This document shows, piece by piece, positions 16,528 to 24,603 of a stretch of 64,000 bases of DNA (its first letter is position 1; every line of letters begins with the position of its first letter). Origin of the DNA: Curtobacterium sp. L6-1. Lineage in GTDB: Bacteria > Actinomycetota > Actinomycetes > Actinomycetales > Microbacteriaceae. The stretch covers positions 2,294,001 to 2,358,000 of the forward strand of contig NZ_CP076544.1 of the NCBI RefSeq assembly GCF_018885305.1, given 5' to 3'. Below the pieces are notes generated by a model. The model made no database searches. It saw only the letters and a program-made list of their open reading frames with translations, and was not told where the DNA came from. The translations under genes and the position numbers were made by a program.

Positions 16528-17408
16528 CGCCAGGCACCTCTGACCGCGGCGATAGCGGGCGCGATTGCCGCAATGTGGCAGGGACCGCGCAACGCCTCGC
16601 CGGTGAGCCGTAGCGCTTGATGCCACTCGCGGTTACTGACCGCTCCACGCAGGATTACCGATGCTACAAAATCTGCCCGAGAACGGCGTGATGGCGCGCT
16701 CCCAGCATCTATTGAACTGAGCCAAGACTCGCTCGACTGCCAGTCCGTCGACCGAGATATAGAGCCTTCCGAGGACTGATGAACAAGCACCAATGGAGTA
16801 CCGAGCATAACTATATTGACTCCCGCGGCTTGAGCACGAATAAGGAAGTCCCAGTCTTGATGCCGTTTCAGCCCGACTTCCCAGCCGATTTCCTCGGCCA
16901 GGTCTTTCGTAAGGAGTAGTGACGACGACTGCATGAAGTTCTTGCGGAGACGCAAGCTAGACCGGTCCAGCAGGTACGACGATATTGCAGTCGAGCCATC
17001 GTACAACCGTTCAGGAACGAGTCGACGCTTGCGCCCTACGAGCCAGCTTCGCGAGGCGACGATCATGCGACCCGGAGGCAACATGGCTGCAAGCTGAAGC
17101 TCAATTTTATTGGACAACCACTCGTCATCGTCGTCGAGGAAGGCGACGAACCTTGTCCTCGAGGCCAAGACGCCAACATTGCGTGCCGCCCCGCCGCCGA
17201 TTGCGCCTGACGTTGTGACAAGATCGTACGTCAGCCCTGACAATAGTCGTTCAACATCCGCACGAGCCGAAGGGACGTCGAGAATAACCAGGGGCGTCAC
17301 AGGAATTGTCTGCAGAACCACCGACTCGACCGCTCGGCGCAACTCGGACCTGCCAGTCGTAGGAATGACAGCCGTAACAGAGGCCGCCGCGTCCCTTCGG
17401 GTGGTCAT
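16524..17408 (-). CDS. family 2 glycosyltransferase
   Basis: 294 residues, GT-A fold. The amino end VTAVIPTTGRSELRRAVESV is the GT2 nucleotide-binding start, and RFVAFLDDDDEW carries the metal-binding D-x-D motif. RHQDWDFLIRAQ is the usual (E/Q)-D-x-(D/E)-F acceptor-side motif. It probably adds one sugar to the lipid-linked EPS repeat unit at the cytoplasmic face; donor and linkage cannot be read. It overlaps both neighbours (ATGA with the GT4 gene upstream, GTGA with the flippase downstream), so the three are one translation unit. Confidence 0.85.
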   Translation of the reverse strand: MTTRRDAAASVTAVIPTTGRSELRRAVESVVLQTIPVTPLVILDVPSARADVERLLSGLTYDLVTTSGAIGGGAARNVGVLASRTRFVAFLDDDDEWLSNKIELQLAAMLPPGRMIVASRSWLVGRKRRLVPERLYDGSTAISSYLLDRSSLRLRKNFMQSSSLLLTKDLAEEIGWEVGLKRHQDWDFLIRAQAAGVNIVMLGTPLVLVHQSSEGSISRSTDWQSSESWLSSIDAGSAPSRRSRADFVASVILRGAVSNREWHQALRLTGEALRGPCHIAAIAPAIAAVRGAWR

Positions 17409-18544
17409 GCCTCAACCACGCCCGCGGGAACCATAATCCCAGCGCCGCGATAGATATCTCGTAATACAGCATCCCGGTCTTCAGAGAACATTCTCCGAGA
17501 CCTCTCGCTTATCCTTTTCCGGTCGGCATTGAAGAGCACTGGGTCTTCGCGTGCTTCGAGTGCTACGCGCCCAAGCCCTTCGGCGAGTTGAGCGACCACT
17601 TCTCTGTAAGACCGCGCCTGGCCTCGAACTCCTACCCACTCCTTCATCGCGTTTAGCGGAATGTCGATTGTCCTCCCCCGGGCGCCGATGATCTCCGGCA
17701 AGGCCTGGACGTTCGACCCCACGACCATTGCACCGGAGACGGCCCCTTCGGCCAGTGAATAGCCGAAAGTGTCCGCAAGTGACGGCAAAACAGTCATGTG
17801 CGACGTCCGCATCTTGCGCATGACAGAACTATGCGACGTGCCCGCGATCCACTCAATTCTCGGATGTCCGCTCAAACGAGAAGCAACGTCGTCGCGGTAA
17901 TCTTTCTCGACCCAAGGCGTCGCGTAGTCAGGATAAGTTAGGGTCGAAACCACCGTTAGCCGCAGATCCAACTCGTCGCCTAATTGCTCCATCAGTTGCA
18001 ATAAGGCTTCGCCCCCCTTGCGAAAGAAAGCGTTTCCGACAAATATTAGATTCAAGGAGCCCGCACCTGTCAACGGTTTTGGGCACTCCTGGCCTGTGGC
18101 CCGTACGGCCGGGTAAACGACTCTGGTTCTACTCTCCAGTATCGCCCTAATTGGTCCTTCGAGTTCCCGCGTGAAACGATCTCGAGCATACTCGGAGACC
18201 GCATTGATGAAGACACAGGACTCGTCGGTGGCGAGCCTCAGACGTAGTTTCCGCGCAGAAGAAGCTCCGTCGGCCACCCGAGGGAGGCGACTCTCAAAGC
18301 TCACGCCCCAGGGCCCCGCTCCACCTACCTTCATCTTGTTCCAAAGGTGCAACACAGTGCGACCTTGCGGAATCATCGGCGCGTAGACAGCTGCTCCATC
18401 TCCGAATAACGAATGCGGTACCCGTTGTAGGGGTAACCCCGGACGTCGTACGAATTCCATCCCTGGCAGGCCGACATTATGCGAAAGATGGTAGTTGGGT
18501 CGCTTGCCGAAGCTGTCTAGCGCAAGTCGCACTTTCTTCCCCAA
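17405..18544 (-). CDS. family 4-type glycosyltransferase
   Basis: 379 residues, GT-B fold. The carboxyl half has the GT4 pattern: LNLIFVGNAFFRKGG (start of the donor domain), then VLPSLADTFGYSLAEGAVSG, the E-x7-E-like donor loop, and a change in orientation at NVQALPEII. Start: the first possible codon is TTG at 18544, right after a stop; GTG at 18532, preceded closely by GGGGAAG, is an alternative. First gene of the translation-coupled GT4-GT2-Wzx block. Low GC compared with flanks. Confidence 0.8.
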   Translation of the reverse strand: MGKKVRLALDSFGKRPNYHLSHNVGLPGMEFVRRPGLPLQRVPHSLFGDGAAVYAPMIPQGRTVLHLWNKMKVGGAGPWGVSFESRLPRVADGASSARKLRLRLATDESCVFINAVSEYARDRFTRELEGPIRAILESRTRVVYPAVRATGQECPKPLTGAGSLNLIFVGNAFFRKGGEALLQLMEQLGDELDLRLTVVSTLTYPDYATPWVEKDYRDDVASRLSGHPRIEWIAGTSHSSVMRKMRTSHMTVLPSLADTFGYSLAEGAVSGAMVVGSNVQALPEIIGARGRTIDIPLNAMKEWVGVRGQARSYREVVAQLAEGLGRVALEAREDPVLFNADRKRISERSRRMFSEDRDAVLRDIYRGAGIMVPAGVVEA

Positions 18545-18933
18545 TTATTTGTCGCGACGCCCAATGCTGCACCGTCACTTGACCATCATCGATCACCGCC
18601 AGTCCAATCTACACGCCCAGAGCCGCCCGATGGCTTCCGCTCGGGATGCGAACCGTGTTGCTGAAGCGGCGCTAGCGGCGTGCCGAGGACTCAAGCACAC
18701 CGTACGACCTCGCGCCCGGATCCAATCCCGCCCTCACCAAGGTAACGCAGTGCTGCACGCGGCGACTCTGGTCCTACCGTCTCCGCGAGACCGCTCATAG
18801 CGGATGCACCCGCACAGTGCCCTTGGCCGTCGAAGGCCCGACCGGCAGGAACAAACGGCTACTGGCGGCGAACAGGCGCGACTAGTCGTTATCTCTCCAG
18901 CTTCAGGTCGCTGAGATTTGCCCCCCCGTCGGG
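18545..18933. other. intergenic region between divergent EPS genes
   Basis: About 390 nt between the GT4 gene (minus) and the polymerase gene (plus). No ORF or recognisable remnant is supported. It should hold the promoter of the GT4-GT2-Wzx unit, but I see no convincing -35/-10 pair. Confidence 0.4.
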
Positions 18934-18939
18934 TAGGTT
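18934..18939 (+). promoter_or_regulatory. -10 box TAGGTT, leaderless start of polymerase gene
   Basis: TAGGTT, 6 nt, then ATG at 18946. Confidence 0.55.
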
Positions 18940-18945
18940 TGGAGC

Positions 18946-20169
18946 ATGAGTTCAATCGGCCGCCAGACTAGTCCAGCGCGCAACAAGGAACTTCCCGCGG
19001 TTCTCGAGAACTCGCTGTACGCCCTGCTCCTCGTTTCCGGCGCGTCCAGCTTGCCGCTACTAGGGCGTTTCAGCCCCCTGCCTGTCACGGTGCTCCTTGA
19101 TGTCTGGCTGGTGTTCTTTCTCACTTGGATGCTGCTCGCAGGTCGGACGCGTTCAATCGGCCTAATCGCAGCACTCTCGCTCTATCTGCTCAGCCGGGTG
19201 ATTCCGGCAATTCTCTTCAACGCCCCTGTCGATGATTTTCTTCAAGCCTACCGATGGCTTTTGTACCTCATCATCTTTGCCACAGCGATGGGGCGAACAT
19301 GGGGATCTACTCGGACACTCTGGCGAGTCACGCTCTCGCTGCTCATCATGGCGATTGTCAAATCTGCCGCTACCCTGATTCTGCTCGGCAGGGGCCAGCG
19401 ACCAGGGCTCCTACTCGAAAATAACTTTGAATTGGCCCTCTTCGCGGGTTTGATCATTGTTTGCTATCCACATCTGGGCAGAGCCCGCTGGCTCTCGGTG
19501 GTCGCGCTCGGCGCTCTCACCGTCATGGACGAATCTAGGAGCGGTTCAGTAGCGTTTGTTATCGTCGCGGTCTACGCAGTAGGCCAAGCCAAAGCAGCCA
19601 ACCTATTTCTACGATACTTACTTGCACTGGCGCTTCCGGCATTTGCCTTCGTTGCCATACTGATCTTCGAGGCGCGTGCGCGATCATCCTCCGGGATTGA
19701 TCGCCTCAACTTCTTGCGTGTTTTTCTGGAGAACACTTCTGACTGGTCCGTGATTCAGTGGTTATTCGGCACTACTCCGATCACTCCGTTGGATCCGGCT
19801 TCCTGTTTGCAGCTCTCGTATTACGAATCCCTCTTTTCGTCGCGCGGGGATGGGACCTGTTACTCGGTAATCCTGCATGCCTTCAATCTGCGCGTTGTCT
19901 ACGACGCCGGATTGGTTGGGCTCGCCCTAGCCGTCATCGTCACCTGGATTGCGATGAGGAAGTCCGGAACGGCAACCAGCACTGCTCTGGCGCTCAGCGC
20001 AATTGCCTTGACGAACGGTTTGTCGGTAAGCGGCCTAAACAGTCCGTACGTCGCCTTGCCAATCATCCTCGCCATCACTCTGAGCCGCAGGGAAGGCCGC
20101 GAGGGAGAGACTCCAGACCAAATTGGCCTGCCCCACTCGATCCGCGGCCGAGACGGCAGCATCCGTTGA
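18946..20169 (+). CDS. Wzy/O-antigen ligase-like polysaccharide polymerase
   Basis: 407 residues with about 10-12 hydrophobic segments and one large extracytoplasmic loop near residues 240-310 (LNFLRVFLENTSDWSVIQWLFG), the layout of Wzy polymerases and WaaL ligases. The MDESRSGSVAFVIV stretch resembles the T-x-S-R-x-(A/G) motif seen before the large loop in this superfamily. It would polymerise repeat units at the outer membrane face. Oddly, it is the only EPS gene on the plus strand, so it is convergent with the 329-residue glycosyltransferase gene and divergent from GT4. Low GC. Confidence 0.72.
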   Translation: MSSIGRQTSPARNKELPAVLENSLYALLLVSGASSLPLLGRFSPLPVTVLLDVWLVFFLTWMLLAGRTRSIGLIAALSLYLLSRVIPAILFNAPVDDFLQAYRWLLYLIIFATAMGRTWGSTRTLWRVTLSLLIMAIVKSAATLILLGRGQRPGLLLENNFELALFAGLIIVCYPHLGRARWLSVVALGALTVMDESRSGSVAFVIVAVYAVGQAKAANLFLRYLLALALPAFAFVAILIFEARARSSSGIDRLNFLRVFLENTSDWSVIQWLFGTTPITPLDPASCLQLSYYESLFSSRGDGTCYSVILHAFNLRVVYDAGLVGLALAVIVTWIAMRKSGTATSTALALSAIALTNGLSVSGLNSPYVALPIILAITLSRREGREGETPDQIGLPHSIRGRDGSIR

Positions 20170-20237
20170 CCAGCTGAGCTTTTGTCGCGTATTGCTTCGC
20201 TCGACATTCCCTAACCGGAGAGGGGACGCAAGCATGG

Positions 20238-21227
20238 CTAGTCGTGAACATCGTGTCGCGCAACTAATCTCCGATAGACAACTCGGTGCTGTTCCACAAT
20301 CATTGGCCAGCTTCGACGAGCGGAGTATGCCTTCTTCAGAGGACGCGGCTCATCGTAGATAGTAGACAGACCTGTGGCGTCCAGATCGCCTTCCCATTGA
20401 CGGATCCATTCACTGCCGTACTCGAGGGCGAGTGCTTGTGCCGCTGGGCTAGCTGGAAGCGCCACGGGACGCTGCATAGTTAGCGCCAGAAAAATGATTC
20501 CGGAGTTATAAAGGTCGGCATAAGGGACGAACACTACGTCGCTCGCCTGGATGGCTTTCGCCAAATCAACATCATCTAGCCTTCCCTTCCTTATGACCAC
20601 TCGCCCCTGACTGCTGTTCGCGATGCCCTCGAGAAGCTCTGTATACTCTCGATCCGTCGCCGCGCCGGCAATGGTCAGTTGTCCGCCTTCCAGTTCCGCG
20701 GCCGGTCTGGCGACGCTTTCGAAACATCTGTACCTGACGAGAGACCCGAAGCATAGTCCTCGCTTGTTACCGGGCGACCTCAACGAGTCAAGATTCAGTC
20801 GAGTCGCCCAAGGTTCGTAATCAGGGTGAGGCACCACAACGTCGTCCGGTTGCATGCTCTGGCCCGCATCACTAAGCCATATCCGACTCGTTGTTAGTGC
20901 CTCAAGTCGCGCGACGAGAACTTTTCCCCATGGGCTCAGGGAGCCGTGGGGATTGACGTTGTGTACTGTCCGCAAGACGGGCGTTCCGGTCATCCGGATT
21001 CTGACTAGCGCAAGTGTCAACAGGATCTTCATAGGCAACTCAAACGTGCGCCGCCCATGTTTCACCAGCCACTCCGGCCAATGCACGTGAAAGACGTCGT
21101 ATCGCCCGAACAGCAGGCGAGTCCAAGTAAACCCCTGTATCTGCACATCCGACGACAACGCAACAAGGTCGGCTATGTAGGAGTTTTGCCCGAAGTGCTT
21201 TTGGCGAGTGTCGAGGAGGACGCGCAT
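20238..21227 (-). CDS. GT-B glycosyltransferase of the EPS locus
   Basis: 329 residues. The amino half has YDVFHVHWPEWLVKHG and VLRTVHNVNPHGS, the HVHWP and HN signatures of GumK-like and mannosyltransferase-like GT-B enzymes; the carboxyl half has ASDVVFVPYADLYNSGI, where the conserved donor-site glutamate of GT4 is replaced by N-S-G. It likely adds a sugar to the repeat unit; specificity is unknown. Start ATG at 21227. Next upstream gene on the strand is the WecG-type transferase, 119 nt away. Confidence 0.75.
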   Translation of the reverse strand: MRVLLDTRQKHFGQNSYIADLVALSSDVQIQGFTWTRLLFGRYDVFHVHWPEWLVKHGRRTFELPMKILLTLALVRIRMTGTPVLRTVHNVNPHGSLSPWGKVLVARLEALTTSRIWLSDAGQSMQPDDVVVPHPDYEPWATRLNLDSLRSPGNKRGLCFGSLVRYRCFESVARPAAELEGGQLTIAGAATDREYTELLEGIANSSQGRVVIRKGRLDDVDLAKAIQASDVVFVPYADLYNSGIIFLALTMQRPVALPASPAAQALALEYGSEWIRQWEGDLDATGLSTIYDEPRPLKKAYSARRSWPMIVEQHRVVYRRLVARHDVHD

Positions 21228-21346
21228 GCTCGCATCATACTCGGCGATTGAGCGGAATTTCGCCTTGAGTGATCTCGGTCGGAAGAGAGCGCGCTCCCGT
21301 TTGTCTTTTCCAGTTGAGCGGGATCAGGCGTTCTGAGCGAACGCCA

Positions 21347-22159
21347 TCACTTGTTCTGCTTGCGGAGCTTCTCTGCGGCTACACGCCTTCGCGAGGCTAT
21401 GAGCAAGCCCAGAAGGTGAAATGGCTCGATGAAGTATCTCGCGAAGAGTCGGCTGGGAGCATGCAAGAAGCGCCATAGCCACTCAATGCCTAGACGACCG
21501 AACGCGCGCGGCGCGAGCGGGGATTTCTCCGCTAGATAATCGATGGCTCCTCCGACGGTGGCGTAGTAGGCCGGGGGCAACTGCGCAAGGTTACGCTCGA
21601 GGAATTCTTCCTGACGGGGCATTCCCATTCCTACAAGCACTAGGTCTGGCCGGAACCCTGTTAGCTCTGCGACTACCTGCGCGGAGTCAAGATCAAGGTC
21701 AAAGAAGCCGTGACCACCGTGAACGACAATATCCGGGGCCCCGTCAGCAAGGCGCCGTCGGGCAGCAGCATTCGACTGCTGGTCTCCACCCAGGAGGAAT
21801 ACCCTCCGAACTTGGCTACCCTCACTGCGGCGCCACTCCTGCTGAAGAGCCGCCAGCCAATCTGTAGATCCGATGCGCACTTCGGCTGAAGGTCGGCCCG
21901 AGGTCAAGCGCAATACGGGCCAGCCGTCGATCAACACAACGCGAGCTCGCGAGTAGAACGCTCGGAACCACTCGTATTTATGAAATAAAAAGACGCTATG
22001 AAGATTGTGGTTGAGGATGAGCAACGCACTACGCGCTGGAACGTTCAGAAGTTCGACGACATCCTTCGCGCTCATTGGCGTCACCTCGACGCCGAGCCCG
22101 TGGACATGCCTGTAAGGCACCTGTGCCGTCTCTGACGACGCTCTCTGACTGTCATTCAT
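21347..22159 (-). CDS. WecG/TagA/CpsF family glycosyltransferase
   Basis: 270 residues of family GT26, usually adding the second sugar of a lipid-linked repeat unit. Family signatures: VLIDGWPVLRL, FLLGGDQQSN, LVLVGMGMPRQEEFLERN and VGGAIDYLAEKSPLAPRAF followed by LGIEWLWRFLHAPSRL, the membrane-binding appendage. It is 18 nt downstream of the phosphoglycosyl transferase gene, so the pair likely starts the repeat unit together. Start ATG at 22159. Confidence 0.88.
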   Translation of the reverse strand: MNDSQRASSETAQVPYRHVHGLGVEVTPMSAKDVVELLNVPARSALLILNHNLHSVFLFHKYEWFRAFYSRARVVLIDGWPVLRLTSGRPSAEVRIGSTDWLAALQQEWRRSEGSQVRRVFLLGGDQQSNAAARRRLADGAPDIVVHGGHGFFDLDLDSAQVVAELTGFRPDLVLVGMGMPRQEEFLERNLAQLPPAYYATVGGAIDYLAEKSPLAPRAFGRLGIEWLWRFLHAPSRLFARYFIEPFHLLGLLIASRRRVAAEKLRKQNK

Positions 22160-22177
22160 AACGCGTTCCTTCCGACA

Positions 22178-23644
22178 TTAGTAAGCTCCGTCGGACCCGA
22201 CGACCGCTCGGGCTGTGCGCCATAGGATCACTAAGTCACCGATCAGGGACCAATTCTCCACGTAGAACAAGTCCAAACGAACGGAGTCCTCCCAGGACAG
22301 ATCGGAACGACCGCTAACCTGCCATAACCCCGTCATTCCCGGCTTGACCAGGAATCGTCGGTGCACGTGGGTGTCGTACAACTCGACTTCCTTCGCTAGC
22401 GGAGGGCGAGGGCCGACCAGGGACATGTCGCCCAGCAAGACGTTGAACAGTTGCGGCACCTCGTCCAGGCTGTATCGCCGCATGAGCCGGCCGATACGTG
22501 TCACTCGCGGATCGTTGCGCATCTTGAAGAGGACGTCATTGCCCTCCGCGCGGTCCAGCTGGCTGAGTTCTTGGAGGCGGGCCTCGGCGTCGACCACCAT
22601 CGATCGGAACTTGATCATGCGAAAGGTGCTGCCGTTCAGGCCGACGCGCTCCTGGCGGAAGAAGACCGGGCCGGGCGATGTGGTCTTCACGAGCAGTGCG
22701 AGGACCAGCAGGACCGGCGACAGCACGATGATCAGCACGGCGGAGCCGACCAGGTCGAAGGCCCGCTTCGTGTAGAGCTTCCGGCCCGAGTAGGTAGGCG
22801 TCTCGACATGGATGAGGGGTAGGCCCTGGACGGGGCGGGTGTGGATGCGCGGGCCACCGATGTCGGTCAGGCTCGGGGCGACGACCAGGTGCTGCCGGCC
22901 GGGCTCGAGGGACCAGCTGAGCTGGCGAACGCGCTCGGGCGGCAGGTCGTCAGAACTCGTGATGACGACGGTGTCGGCACCCGTCGTGGCAAGGGCGTCG
23001 GCCAGGTCGTCGAAGCCACCGAAGCTCTCGACGGCGGAGTTCGGCAGGACGCCCCGGGTGCCTGCTGAGACGGCAGCGCCGACGACGCGGTAGCCGGCCT
23101 CGGGCGTGCGTCCGAGTTCACGAGCGAGATGCAGCACGCTGCCCGTCGAGCCGACGAGCAGCACCTTCGCCGAGTAGTTCCCCCGTTTGCGCTCCGCCAC
23201 GAGCCACTGCCGCCACATCCACCGCGAGAGCAGGAGCACGAGGATCCCGACCGGGAACGCGATGAGGATGTACCCGCGGGCCAGGTCGACGTGGAGCAGG
23301 AACGCGACGATCGCCAGGAAGCCGAACACCCGGACGCTCGCGTCGGCGACCAGGCGGTACTCCGTGCTGCCGACGCCGATCACGCGGTGGCCACGGGTGT
23401 CGTACAGCGCGAGCGCTGACATCCAAACGGCGATCACGACGATCGAGATGCCGGTGTAACTGAGCCGCAGGTCGGCGGTGTTCGTCGCCAGGTTCGAGTC
23501 GAGTCCGAGCCAGGCGATCTGCACGCCGAAGACGACCCAGAACAACGCAAGGAAGTCGGTCAGCAGAACGCGGCGCGAGTACGACCGGCTCCACTCCTCG
23601 GTGGAGCCCGTCGACGGGGACACCCGCACGGCGCCCGCCGTCAT
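22178..23644 (-). CDS. polyprenyl-phosphate hexose-1-phosphate transferase (WbaP-like)
   Basis: 488 residues. Four to five membrane segments and a nucleotide-binding-like middle domain (VLLVGSTGSVLHLARELG) precede the bacterial sugar transferase domain (from KRAFDLVGSAVLIIVLSP, about residue 290). RYSLDEVPQLFNVLLGDMS carries the catalytic Asp-Glu, GPRPPLAKEV and KPGMTGLWQVSGRS complete the family. It transfers hexose-1-phosphate to undecaprenyl phosphate and so primes EPS assembly. ATG at 23644 is preferred to the upstream open frame because it is 13 nt after the stop of the previous gene and starts MTAGAVRVSPSTG directly before the membrane part. Confidence 0.88.
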   Translation of the reverse strand: MTAGAVRVSPSTGSTEEWSRSYSRRVLLTDFLALFWVVFGVQIAWLGLDSNLATNTADLRLSYTGISIVVIAVWMSALALYDTRGHRVIGVGSTEYRLVADASVRVFGFLAIVAFLLHVDLARGYILIAFPVGILVLLLSRWMWRQWLVAERKRGNYSAKVLLVGSTGSVLHLARELGRTPEAGYRVVGAAVSAGTRGVLPNSAVESFGGFDDLADALATTGADTVVITSSDDLPPERVRQLSWSLEPGRQHLVVAPSLTDIGGPRIHTRPVQGLPLIHVETPTYSGRKLYTKRAFDLVGSAVLIIVLSPVLLVLALLVKTTSPGPVFFRQERVGLNGSTFRMIKFRSMVVDAEARLQELSQLDRAEGNDVLFKMRNDPRVTRIGRLMRRYSLDEVPQLFNVLLGDMSLVGPRPPLAKEVELYDTHVHRRFLVKPGMTGLWQVSGRSDLSWEDSVRLDLFYVENWSLIGDLVILWRTARAVVGSDGAY

Positions 23645-23657
23645 GACCACCACCGGC

Positions 23658-24587
23658 TCACCACGTGGCACCGCCGTCCGTCGACACCGCGACACGGTCG
23701 CCGGCCCACAGCCACAGGGCGTCGTCGACGCGGTCCAGGCTCATCGGCCCCGATGTCGCCGCGTCCACGTCGCACCCGATCGGGGTCGTGGAGGTCGTCG
23801 GAGTGACGTTCACGGCCGGCATCGACTCGAGCTGCACGCCGTTGCACGTCTCGGTGTTGATCCGCGCGAGCGTGTAGGACATGCCCGCGTCGGCCATCGA
23901 CCGGACGCCGCTGAGCGGCACGTCGACCCACTCGCCCGTGCCGGCACGCCATTCGAGCTGCCCGTCGCAGATCACGACCGAGGTCGACTTCCCCTGGTAC
24001 GCCTCGATCGGACCGCTGCACGGGGCCTCGACGACGCCGTCCGCCAGGACGACGCCAGCGGTGGAGACGCCGGCCCCGGCACCGCCCGGGCTGCCGGCGG
24101 TCCACGTCACACCGTCGTCCGCGCTGGTCCGGACGGTGGTGGTGCAGTCTGCGCCGATCCCGGCCAGGATCGTCAGGTCCGTGGCGGAGGCGCGGATCGC
24201 CATGAGCGAGGACACGTCCGGTCCCAGGGCGACCGGCACCCAGGTGGCGCCGGCATCGACGGTGTGTTCCAGGGTGGGTGCGGCACCGCCGCACGTCTCG
24301 CCGGTGGCGCGCCACGCCTCCTTGTCGTCCAGAGCGGACAGGAACCGGCGCGTGCCGGCGGCCTCGGCGGAGGCCGACGGCGTCGGGCTGGTGCTCGGAC
24401 GGGGCGAGCTGGAGAAGGTCGGGATGGGGCCGGCCGGGTCCCGCGCGTTGGGCGCGGTCCGGCCGAGGGCGAGTGTGACGAGTGCGATGTCGATGACGAC
24501 CAGCACGACGACCACGACGGCGACCCAGATCAGGGTCGTTCGTGTGAAGGTCGAACCGAGGTTTCGGGTCCCCCGGCGAGTGTCCAT
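23658..24587 (-). CDS. membrane-anchored BNR-repeat protein in the EPS locus
   Basis: 309 residues: basic head, one membrane segment (about 19-43, TLIWVAVVVVVLVVIDIALV), a Ser/Pro/Thr-rich linker (FSSSPRPSTSPTPSAS), then a domain with at least three Asp-box/BNR motifs (TVDAGATWV, SADDGVTWT, STDGGATW, the last ending the protein). Asp-boxes mark sialidase-like beta-propellers, but about 220 residues is short for a six-blade propeller, and no sialidase arginine triad can be traced; a binding role is as likely as an enzymatic one. It sits between the BY-kinase and the priming transferase with gaps of 16 and 13 nt, so it belongs to the same unit. Confidence 0.72.
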   Translation of the reverse strand: MDTRRGTRNLGSTFTRTTLIWVAVVVVVLVVIDIALVTLALGRTAPNARDPAGPIPTFSSSPRPSTSPTPSASAEAAGTRRFLSALDDKEAWRATGETCGGAAPTLEHTVDAGATWVPVALGPDVSSLMAIRASATDLTILAGIGADCTTTVRTSADDGVTWTAGSPGGAGAGVSTAGVVLADGVVEAPCSGPIEAYQGKSTSVVICDGQLEWRAGTGEWVDVPLSGVRSMADAGMSYTLARINTETCNGVQLESMPAVNVTPTTSTTPIGCDVDAATSGPMSLDRVDDALWLWAGDRVAVSTDGGATW

Positions 24588-24603
24588 GTCCCCCGACCTC
24601 GTC

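Noticed and set aside
20238..22159. Possible transposase or integrase in the AT-rich EPS core
   Set aside because: All long frames there match glycosyltransferases or membrane proteins; no recombinase motif was seen.
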